Assembly (NCBI GenBank): GCA_018830765.1
Contig: JAHJRJ010000193.1
Location: 1-5,521 of the forward strand
From: Bacteroidota bacterium
GTDB lineage: Bacteria > Bacteroidota > Ignavibacteria > UBA10030 > BY39
DNA: 5,521 nt
Reading direction: 5' to 3'
This document shows positions 1-4,978 of this stretch, in pieces. Under the pieces are notes generated by a model. The model was not told where the DNA came from. It saw nothing but the letters and a program-made list of their open reading frames with translations, and ran no database searches. The position numbers and the translations under genes are program-made. How positions within the stretch are numbered: the stretch's first letter is position 1; every line of letters begins with the position of its first letter.

Positions 1-28
1 CATTTGTAATTTGATATTGGTCATTAGT
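1..28. repeat. Four 7-bp units downstream of batC
   Basis: CATTTGT, AATTTGA, TATTGGT and CATTAGT follow each other with no gap, a degenerate heptanucleotide array at the left edge. The array may extend beyond the window. The rest of the 87-bp spacer after the batC stop shows no convincing gene, terminator hairpin or RNA. On the minus strand an ATG at 24-22 reads MTNIKLQM to the edge; it could begin a downstream gene (batD or batE would be expected next), but repeat DNA explains it equally well. Confidence 0.5.
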
Positions 29-87
29 ACAACACTCTATACGGAGCTTTCATTGTGATTTATGTTTTAATGCTACAAAATCTAAAA

Positions 88-759
88 TTACCAGTCCTTC
101 TCAATCGAGATCCGTGCGGGCGCTTTCTTCTTCAACTTTTTCTGCACATCTTTCTCTTCATTCTTGAGCGCTTCTAACATTCGTTCAGCATCTTCTTTCG
201 AAATTTGTTGCTTCTGTTGCTGCGCTTTTTGCTGATCTTGTTTCTGCTGTTCCTGCTTCTGTTGTTCTTCTTTCTGCTGATCCCGCTTCTGTTTATCTTG
301 ATTTTGTTGGTCTTGCTGTCCGCCTGAGGCGGATTGCTGCTGTTGTTTTAGCAATGCCTTTGCATACTCGAGGTTGTATTTAGTGTCAAAATCTTTTGGA
401 TTAATCTTGAGAGAGTTTTTGTATGCTTCGATGCTTTCAGGTAATTTTTGAACTTTTAAAAGCGAATTCCCTAAATTGTGATATGCCTGCGCCTTAGTCT
501 GGTTGTTGGTTTCTTTTGTTGTCGCAATACGGAATTGTTCTGCTGCTTCTTCAAACTTTTCCTGCTTGTATAATGCATCTCCTAAATTAAAGATACCTAT
601 ATGCGAATCTTTATTCTGTTCCAACGACTTCCGGTAATTCACTTCCGAGTCGGTATATTTGCCGTCTTTATAAAATATATTTCCTTCGCGGATCAGCGAC
701 CTTTCAGATTGAGCAAGACCAACTGAGCAGAATAAGAGTATGTATATTATCAGCTTCAT
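88..759 (-). CDS. batC: BatC, secreted TPR protein with Gln/Lys-rich tail
   Basis: A 223-residue protein. The signal peptide is MKLIIYILLFCSVGLAQ, with likely cleavage after Ala16; Cys11 does not sit in a good lipobox. About three TPR helical repeats follow (about 20-50, 54-83 and 91-125), with the usual NLG.AL/A-Y signatures (FNLGDALYKQ, YHNLGNSLLK, YNLEYAKALL). From about 138 to 186 comes a low-complexity Q/K/E/D linker (DQQK, EQQK, QQKQ repeats), then a conserved-looking tail ISKEDAERMLEALKNEEKDVQKKLKKK ending in KDW, as in Bacteroidota BatC. It should be periplasmic and may scaffold the VWA proteins by TPR contacts, which is inference. A 15-bp palindrome inserted in the linker encodes SASGG (143-147). 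The start is in the ATGA overlap with batB. Confidence 0.9.
   Translation of the reverse strand: MKLIIYILLFCSVGLAQSERSLIREGNIFYKDGKYTDSEVNYRKSLEQNKDSHIGIFNLGDALYKQEKFEEAAEQFRIATTKETNNQTKAQAYHNLGNSLLKVQKLPESIEAYKNSLKINPKDFDTKYNLEYAKALLKQQQQSASGGQQDQQNQDKQKRDQQKEEQQKQEQQKQDQQKAQQQKQQISKEDAERMLEALKNEEKDVQKKLKKKAPARISIEKDW
319..333. repeat. Perfect palindrome TCCGCCTGAGGCGGA inside batC
   Basis: The arms TCCGCCT (319-325) and AGGCGGA (327-333) are exact inverted repeats around one G. It reads in frame as Ser-Ala-Ser-Gly-Gly, and glutamines on both sides suggest it interrupts an older poly-Q run. Fifteen bases is exactly five codons, so the frame is kept. It is GC-rich compared with its surroundings. 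Confidence 0.8.
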
Positions 760-1796
760 TTCTTCACTTCCCCGAACAAATTCATTTTAGCCAACCATTT
801 GTTTTTACGTTCCGAAATAAAAAATTCTATTAGCAATAAAAACAGTGCTATCCCTAAAAAATATTGGAAGCGGTCTTCGTAATCGGTAAATATTTTTGCC
901 TCATATTCTTTCTTTTCCATCGCCTCAATTTCTCTTAGAACAATTTCCAATTCGTCTTGGCGGTTGGTTGAGCGTATAAATTTTCCGTTTCCTGATGCGG
1001 CTATTTGTTGGAGCGCCTGTTCGTCTAATTTTGTCATCACAACGTTACCCCCGCGGTCTTTGCGGTAGCCGGTCTGCACATTGTTTTGATAAACGGGTAT
1101 CGGACTTCCTTGCGACGACCCCATTCCAATAGTGTGCACGATAACCCCGTCTTCAACTGCGTTTTTTGCTTCGCTTATCGCATCGTCCTCGTGGTTTTCG
1201 CCGTCGGTAATTACAACGAGCACTTTATACTTTTTTTCTTCCCTCGGGAAGTATTTCATCGCAAGGCGAATCGCAGAGCCGATCGCCGTGCCTTGTATAG
1301 GAACGATGTCGGTATCAATTGAGTTCAGGAACAACTTTGCCGCCGAATAATCGGGAGTCAGTGGAAGTTGTAAATAAGCATCGCCGGCAAACACAATCAA
1401 TCCGATTCTGTCGTTTTTCAGCTTGTCGATTAAACGCGATATCGCTTGTTTTGCGCTCTCCAGCCGGTTTGGTTTTATGTCTTCGGCTTTCATACTGTTG
1501 GAAACATCAACAGCGATCATAATGTCAACACCCTCGCGCTTTATTTCTTCTAACTTCGAACCAACCTGTAAATTAGCCAGACCTAAAACCGTAAAAATGA
1601 AAGCCGCCGCCAACAAAATAAATTTAACCGAATGTTTGTATTTCGGCGCATCCGGAATCAGAAGTCGTATGAGCGCGATGTTGCCGAACGTTTTCAACGA
1701 TTTCTGTTTCGACTTCATCGCCCACCAGAAAACTGCAACGAAAGCGGGCACGAGAAACAGCGCGTATAAAAATTCTATGTTCTCGAATCTAACCAT
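756..1796 (-). CDS. batB: BatB, membrane-anchored VWA protein
   Basis: A 346-residue paralogue of BatA with the same plan. Helix one is at about 8-26 (EFLYALFLVPAFVAVFWWAM) and helix two at about 57-75 (VKFILLAAAFIFTVLGLANLQ). The VWA domain spans about 90-290 with an intact MIDAS: DVSNS (Asp97, Ser99, Ser101), Thr170 in QGTAIG and Asp198 in ITDGENHEDD. The TDGENHE motif and the GYRKDRGGNVVMTKLDEQALQQIA block favour BatB over BatA. A third helix lies at about 311-327 (QYFLGIALFLLLIEFFI), followed by a basic tail. BatA and BatB probably sit side by side in the inner membrane with their VWA domains on the same face. It starts 117 bp after batA, across a repeat-filled gap. Its TGA stop overlaps the batC start by 4 nt (ATGA), so batC is probably translated by coupling. 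Confidence 0.95.
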   Translation of the reverse strand: MVRFENIEFLYALFLVPAFVAVFWWAMKSKQKSLKTFGNIALIRLLIPDAPKYKHSVKFILLAAAFIFTVLGLANLQVGSKLEEIKREGVDIMIAVDVSNSMKAEDIKPNRLESAKQAISRLIDKLKNDRIGLIVFAGDAYLQLPLTPDYSAAKLFLNSIDTDIVPIQGTAIGSAIRLAMKYFPREEKKYKVLVVITDGENHEDDAISEAKNAVEDGVIVHTIGMGSSQGSPIPVYQNNVQTGYRKDRGGNVVMTKLDEQALQQIAASGNGKFIRSTNRQDELEIVLREIEAMEKKEYEAKIFTDYEDRFQYFLGIALFLLLIEFFISERKNKWLAKMNLFGEVKK

Positions 1797-1807
1797 ATTG
1801 TCAATTC

Positions 1808-1910
1808 AAAAGTAAAAAGTAAAAAGTAAAAATGAAAAATCTAAAATCCCCGCCCGTCCCGAATGTTCGGGACAGTCGGGCGGGTAAAATCTAAAATCTG
1901 AAATCTAAAA
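1808..1910. repeat. 7-bp A/T-rich arrays flanking a hairpin in the batA-batB gap
   Basis: On the plus strand AAAAAGT recurs with GT at 1812, 1819 and 1826, then changes to AAAAATG and AAAATCT-type units (AATCT at 1838, AATCC at 1845). After the hairpin, AATCT recurs at 1888, 1895 and 1902. The unit length is 7 bp throughout, although the sequence changes. These arrays with the hairpin occupy nearly the whole 117-bp space between batA and batB, and no Shine-Dalgarno is visible before the batB ATG. Confidence 0.75.
1849..1884. repeat. GC-rich two-part hairpin between batA and batB
   Basis: The outer stem is CCCGCCCG (1849-1856) with CGGGCGGG (1877-1884), 8 bp. The inner stem is TCCCGAA (1857-1863) with TTCGGGA (1866-1872), 7 bp, closing on a TG loop. 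A CAGT bulge (1873-1876) separates the two on one side. In the direction of transcription (minus) it follows the batA stop by about 29 nt and precedes a T-rich stretch, though not a clean immediate U-run. It could act as an attenuator or mRNA-stabilising element, or simply be a member of the dispersed palindrome family that shares GTCCCGA/TCGGGAC with the BatD-like N-terminus. Confidence 0.85.
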
Positions 1911-1913
1911 CCT

Positions 1914-2906
1914 TCACGGATTGCTCCTAAATATAGTGTATCTAAAAAGCAATTCTAACAAAAGAAATAATGCGGCAAACATAGTTGCCGTTTTGAATTC
2001 TTCGGAGTGTCGTCTAAATTCGGTTACTTCAATTTTGGTTTTTTCAAGAGTGTCTATCTCTTGATAGATTGCTTTTAATTTTTTATTGTCTGTCGCGCGG
2101 AAGTATTTACCGTCGGTCATCTGCGCAATTTTTTGTAAAACTTCTTCGTCAATTTGAACGGGGACGTTCTGATATTGAATCCCGAACGGTGTTTGCACCG
2201 GATATGGCGCCATACCGATAGTGCCCACGCCAATCGTGTAAACACGGATTCCAAACGATTGCGCAATTCCCGCAGCCGTCAGTGGGTCGATAAAGCCACG
2301 GTTATTCACTCCGTCCGTCAATAATATAATTACTTTACTTTTCGCTTTGCTGTCTTTTAAACGACTCACGGAAGTCGCTAATCCCATCCCGATTGCCGTG
2401 CCATCCTCAATCATTCCGCTTTTTACATCTTTTAAAAGATTTTTCACGACTGAATGGTCGGTTGTAAGCGGACATTGCGTAAAACTTTCTCCGGCAAAAA
2501 TTACCAAACCTATTCTGTCGGTTAGCCTATCGTCTATAAATTCCATCGCGACTTTTTTTGATGCATCAATGCGGTTAGGTTTGAAATCTTCAGCAAGCAT
2601 ACTTCCTGAAATATCCATCGCCAGCACGATATCGATTCCTTCGGTGGTAATGTTTTCGCCGCGTGTTGAAGCTTGCGGACGAGCCAAAGCGAAAACGAGT
2701 AGAATGAATGCCAGCACTCTCAATGCGAACAAGAGATGACGAAACCTTTGCCGCCACGACCGCGGAGCAGTCTGAAATCCTTCCAAGCTCGAAACCTGCA
2801 TCTCGATGTATTGCTGTCGATGACGTTTCCAGTACCAAAAAATAAATACCGGTATTAGTAGAAGAAGGTAGAAAAAATAGGGTGATGCGAATGTAATTCC
2901 TATCAT
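1914..2906 (-). CDS. batA: BatA, membrane-anchored VWA protein
   Basis: A 330-residue BatA-type protein of normal family length. The N-terminus has a hydrophobic helix (about 8-26, PYFFYLLLLIPVFIFWYW) and a second one (about 57-76, ending in ALARPQ), a layout typical of BatA/BatB. The VWA domain runs from about 90 to 285. Its MIDAS metal site looks complete: DISGS (Asp98, Ser100, Ser102), Thr170 in DGTAIG and Asp198 in LLTDGVNNRG. SFTQCPLTTD (about 141-150) and the VQIDEEVLQKIAQMTDGKYFRATD block are characteristic of BatA. A C-terminal hydrophobic segment at about 307-325 is a third membrane helix. The start is one base into the previous stop (TAATG) and has a GGAGG upstream. In Bacteroides fragilis the Bat proteins were linked to aerotolerance. 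The molecular role is unsettled; VWA clients of MoxR are the usual view. Confidence 0.95.
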   Translation of the reverse strand: MIGITFASPYFFYLLLLIPVFIFWYWKRHRQQYIEMQVSSLEGFQTAPRSWRQRFRHLLFALRVLAFILLVFALARPQASTRGENITTEGIDIVLAMDISGSMLAEDFKPNRIDASKKVAMEFIDDRLTDRIGLVIFAGESFTQCPLTTDHSVVKNLLKDVKSGMIEDGTAIGMGLATSVSRLKDSKAKSKVIILLTDGVNNRGFIDPLTAAGIAQSFGIRVYTIGVGTIGMAPYPVQTPFGIQYQNVPVQIDEEVLQKIAQMTDGKYFRATDNKKLKAIYQEIDTLEKTKIEVTEFRRHSEEFKTATMFAALFLLLELLFRYTIFRSNP

Positions 2907-3997
2907 TATCTTTTTTCCTCCGTATCCGGTTGCGGTTGCGGAATCGTTCGCTGAACGAATTCGTAAGCAATCTTCAAGCTCAAATCGTTCTCATTCGGTA
3001 GTGGTTGAGCTTTTGCAAACTTCACCAAATCGGCGAGTGTGAGCATCTCACGTAAGGAATCGGTTAGGTTACCGTTTAAATTAATCGAATGTAAATCCAC
3101 TAAAATTTCACCTGTCGTGGATTCCATTGCATTGATGTCAAATCGATTTTCGATATATATACGGATAATATCCGAGAGCTTGCTGTGATACAGTTTAACT
3201 TCGCCGCGCTGCCAAAGTTTTTCAGCTTCAAGCGACTGCAACGATTCCAATGCAACTTCGTGCGCGGGTCGTTTAGGCTTGCTGAAGATTTCGATAAAAT
3301 CTGTTTTCTTCCTCTTTTTAAGATAATATATTAGATAGATGATTAAACCCGCGACTACAATTCCTATTAGATAGGGGAGAAGCTCAGCTAAAGTAATTGG
3401 CACGCTCAGCGGAGGCTTGATATCTTTGATTTCTGCTGTCGTGTCCACACCGACGCTGTGCACGCGCACAAGTAACGGAGATGTCGATGCGAAATAATGT
3501 GTCGTATCATTTTGCAATGAGTAAACGAAAGTTAACGGCGGAACAATAAAAATCCCTGTATCGAAAGCTGTTATCGTAAAAACGCTTTTCTCAATGATTT
3601 TTTGATTTGATTGTGTGCTAACCGGTTGCGTGCGGTTGATAATTTCAAATCCTTCTAACAAATCAGGAATCTGAGGCCAGGTGATTTTAGCGTTTTTCGG
3701 ATATTCCAGATTGATGTGCAAGTTAACTTGATCACCGATTAGGATGTTGTTCGTGTCAATACGTGCAGAAACAACGACCGGTTGAGCTATTAGCGGAGAG
3801 CTAAGAGCGATGAGCAGTGAGCTTAGAGCAATGAGCAAAGAGCAGAGAGTCCCGACTTGTCCCGACTGTGTCGGGACGATGTCGGGATAAACTTCGAGCA
3901 GTGAGTCCCGACTCTGTCGGGATAAACTTCGAGCATTGAGCAATATTAACTTTTTTTCATTTTTCATTTTTAATTTTGCATTGTTTAATACTACCAT
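2906..3997 (-). CDS. BatD-like one-TM periplasmic protein with repeat-derived N-terminus
   Basis: A 363-residue protein in the slot between DUF58 and batA that in Bacteroidota holds a BatD/DUF4381-like protein. Residues 74-182 look like a periplasmic beta-rich domain (VVVSARIDTNNILIGDQVNLHINLEYP, as in BatD N-terminal repeats). A membrane helix spans about 204-226 (LAELLPYLIGIVVAGLIIYLIYYL), followed by basic KKRKK. The cytoplasmic tail (about 240-352) has PAHEVALESLQSLE, LWQRGEVKLYHSKLSDIIRIYIENRFDINAMESTTGEIL, typical of the family. The first ~71 residues are odd: heptad A/T repeats, GTCCCGA palindromes and a 7-bp tandem array make up most of the DNA. The only membrane-targeting stretch before the mature part (about 51-71, SLLIALSSLLIALSSPLIAQ) is encoded by that array. 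The start chosen is ATG 3997, which overlaps the DUF58 stop. Alternatives are ATG 3967 or a TTG at 3838. The gene is short for full BatD, so no symbol is given. Confidence 0.85.
   Translation of the reverse strand: MVVLNNAKLKMKNEKKLILLNARSLSRQSRDSLLEVYPDIVPTQSGQVGTLCSLLIALSSLLIALSSPLIAQPVVVSARIDTNNILIGDQVNLHINLEYPKNAKITWPQIPDLLEGFEIINRTQPVSTQSNQKIIEKSVFTITAFDTGIFIVPPLTFVYSLQNDTTHYFASTSPLLVRVHSVGVDTTAEIKDIKPPLSVPITLAELLPYLIGIVVAGLIIYLIYYLKKRKKTDFIEIFSKPKRPAHEVALESLQSLEAEKLWQRGEVKLYHSKLSDIIRIYIENRFDINAMESTTGEILVDLHSINLNGNLTDSLREMLTLADLVKFAKAQPLPNENDLSLKIAYEFVQRTIPQPQPDTEEKR
2917..2921 (-). promoter_or_regulatory. Shine-Dalgarno GGAGG upstream of batA
   Basis: CCTCC on the plus strand reads GGAGG on the coding strand, with a 10-nt A-rich spacer to the batA ATG at 2906. 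It lies within the last codons of the BatD-like gene (EEKR then stop). It is the one clear ribosome-binding site in the window and supports this ATG in the TAATG overlap. Other starts here have A/T-rich upstream bases, as is common in Bacteroidota. Confidence 0.6.
3784..3843. repeat. Heptanucleotide tandem array (GAGC + 3 nt) encoding the hydrophobic signal stretch
   Basis: GAGC occurs at 3798, 3805, 3812, 3819, 3826, 3833 and 3840, exactly every 7 bp, with a further copy at 3784 and a degenerate TAGC at 3791. The three bases between cores vary. Three 7-bp units equal seven codons, so the coding strand gives a 7-residue repeat (SLLIALS, SLLIALS, SPLIA). GAGC/GAGT pairs continue at 3896/3903 and 3931/3938 in the same 7-bp phase, suggesting the array once ran longer and was interrupted by the GTCCCGAC modules. 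Confidence 0.9.
3847..3940. repeat. Two GTCCCGAC...GTCGGGA hairpin modules with a 25-bp direct repeat, inside coding sequence
   Basis: Positions 3881-3905 and 3916-3940 are the same 25-mer apart from one base (24/25 identical; the first 20 bases are exact), with a period of 35 bp. Each copy contains GTCGGGATAAACTTCGAGCA. Two hairpins are present: GTCCCGAC (3859-3866) with GTCGGGAC (3870-3877) around a 3-nt loop, and TCCCGAC (3906-3912) with GTCGGGA (3916-3922) around another 3-nt loop. A further GTCCCGACT stands at 3849-3857. In the BatD-like frame this encodes hydrophilic, atypical residues (about 20-50). The palindrome arms match those of the hairpin at 1856-1873, so this looks like one dispersed repeat family that inserted and duplicated here. 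Confidence 0.85.
3951..3983. repeat. A/T-rich 7-bp period repeat in the 5' end of the BatD-like gene
   Basis: On the plus strand the T-rich run is punctuated every 7 bp by CA/AA/CA at 3958, 3965, 3972 and 3979, giving about four degenerate TTTTTCA units. On the coding strand this reads through the codons for NAKLKMKNEKK. It lies directly after the start overlap with the DUF58 gene. The unit is degenerate, so I call the periodicity with moderate confidence. Confidence 0.55.
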
Positions 3998-4866
3998 CTC
4001 TTCTCTCTAATCCTAAAGAAGTTCATCAGAGGTTGAACGTATGATTGATCTGTGCGGATATTGATGCTGTCAACTGCGCTTTTCCGGAATATTGATTTGT
4101 GATTTTCTTCCTTCTGCCGGAACCATTTTGAATAATTGTCTCCCACAGATTTTTTTGAGCTGTCGATTAAAATAACTTCACCCGTTTCGGCATCGAACAA
4201 ACGCATAAGTCCGACAGCCGGTATTTCTTGTTCTCTTCTATCGTAAAGCCGGATAGCGACTACGTCGTGCTTTTTGCTGGAAATTTTAAGGGCGTCTTCG
4301 AATCCTGTATCCATAAAATCGGATATTACGAAAGCGATGCTTCGCTTTTTTATGACACTCGTGAGGTAGCGTAAAACTTCTGCTATGTTTGTTTTATTGT
4401 GCAGCGGTTTAAAGTCGAGTAACTCCCTCACAATTCTGAGAATATGTGTTCTGCCTTTTTTGGGTGGAATGAATTTTTCGATGACGTCGCTGAAAAAAAT
4501 CACACCAACTTTATCGTTATTTTGAATTGCTGAAAATGCCAACACTGCACAAAGCTCGATTGCCAAATCCTTTTTCATCTGGACTGCCGTCCCAAAATTG
4601 CCCGAGCCACTCACATCGACAAGCAGCATTACCGTAAGCTCGCGCTCTTCTTCGAATATTTTAACGTATGGATGATTGAAGCGAGCCGTAACATTCCAAT
4701 CAATTGAGCGGACGTCGTCGCCGATTTGATACTCACGGACTTCGCTGAAAGACATACCACGCCCTTTGAACACGCTGTGGTATTCACCGGAAAAAATTTG
4801 GTTAGCCAATCCACGCGTTTTGATTTCTATTTTTCTAACTTTTTTAAGTAACTCAGTCGTTTCCAT
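3991..4866 (-). CDS. DUF58 domain protein (VWA-like, MoxR partner)
   Basis: A 291-residue protein of about the usual length for the cytoplasmic DUF58 family. The signature block lies at residues 30-75: HSVFKGRGMSFSEVREY, then GDDVRSIDWNVTAR, then FEEERE. After it comes a VWA-like fold with a MIDAS-type metal motif DVSGS (Asp84, Ser86, Ser88) and a second acidic strand ISDFMD (Asp183). I see no signal peptide or membrane segment, so it should be cytosolic. DUF58 genes very commonly follow moxR, and the product is thought to be a MoxR client or adaptor, though its biochemistry is not established. The ATG at 4866 gives the standard N-terminus (METTELLKKVRKIEIKTRGL). The upstream bases are A/T-rich with no Shine-Dalgarno. 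Its stop overlaps the next gene's start by 7 nt (ATGGTAG), implying coupled translation. Confidence 0.95.
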   Translation of the reverse strand: METTELLKKVRKIEIKTRGLANQIFSGEYHSVFKGRGMSFSEVREYQIGDDVRSIDWNVTARFNHPYVKIFEEERELTVMLLVDVSGSGNFGTAVQMKKDLAIELCAVLAFSAIQNNDKVGVIFFSDVIEKFIPPKKGRTHILRIVRELLDFKPLHNKTNIAEVLRYLTSVIKKRSIAFVISDFMDTGFEDALKISSKKHDVVAIRLYDRREQEIPAVGLMRLFDAETGEVILIDSSKKSVGDNYSKWFRQKEENHKSIFRKSAVDSINIRTDQSYVQPLMNFFRIREKRW

Positions 4867-4881
4867 TTACTTTAAATAATT

Positions 4882-4965
4882 CTTTGCGTGCTTTGCGATT
4901 TTTTTGCGTTCTCTGCGCCTCTACGTTAAATAAATAAAAATCGCAGAGACGCCAAGGTCGCAAAG
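4882..4965. repeat. CTTTGCG-type interspersed inverted repeat between moxR and the DUF58 gene
   Basis: The left arm has CTTTGCG-like units ending at 4888, 4897, 4908, 4917 and 4925 (CTTTGCG, CTTTGCG, TTTGCG, CTCTGCG, CTCTACG), spaced about 8-11 bp. The right arm carries three inverted units: CGCAGAG at 4942-4948, CGCCAAG at 4950-4956 and CGCAAAG at 4959-4965. TCTCTGCG (4910-4917) pairs perfectly with CGCAGAGA (4942-4949), leaving a 24-nt A/T-rich loop, and CTTTGCG can pair further out with CGCAAAG. Together they fill most of the 112-bp moxR/DUF58 gap. I infer a dispersed non-coding repeat. In RNA it could fold into a large stem-loop affecting mRNA processing, but it has no clear U-tract of a terminator. 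Confidence 0.75.
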
Positions 4966-4978
4966 GATAATAAATTTA

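Noticed and set aside
1..24. ATG on the minus strand reading MTNIKLQM to the left edge as the start of a next gene
   Set aside because: Only eight codons, entirely within a 7-bp repeat, with no Shine-Dalgarno. It cannot be told apart from repeat DNA.
1423..1815. Open frame of 130 codons on the plus strand antisense to batB
   Set aside because: It is a shadow of the VWA gene on the other strand. The translation lacks any recognisable domain and it overlaps well-supported coding sequence completely.
1849..1884. Hairpin as a true rho-independent terminator ending the operon after batA
   Set aside because: No uninterrupted U-tract directly follows the stem, and batB/batC clearly belong to the same operon, so it is listed as a repeat with possible attenuating effect.
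2347..2739. Open frame of 130 codons on the plus strand antisense to batA, at a similar place over the paralogous gene
   Set aside because: The matching position reflects the shared codon pattern of two homologous genes, not a conserved antisense gene. The product is Ser/Ile/Ala-rich with no domain.
2590..2970. Minus-strand 126-codon frame overlapping batA in another frame
   Set aside because: Arg/Ser-rich translation typical of an out-of-frame reading; the batA frame here has clear membrane helices and the VWA start.
3784..3940. Repeats at the BatD-like 5' end as a CRISPR array
   Set aside because: Units are 7 bp or a single 35-bp duplication with no regular unique spacers, and they lie in an open coding frame with no cas genes nearby.
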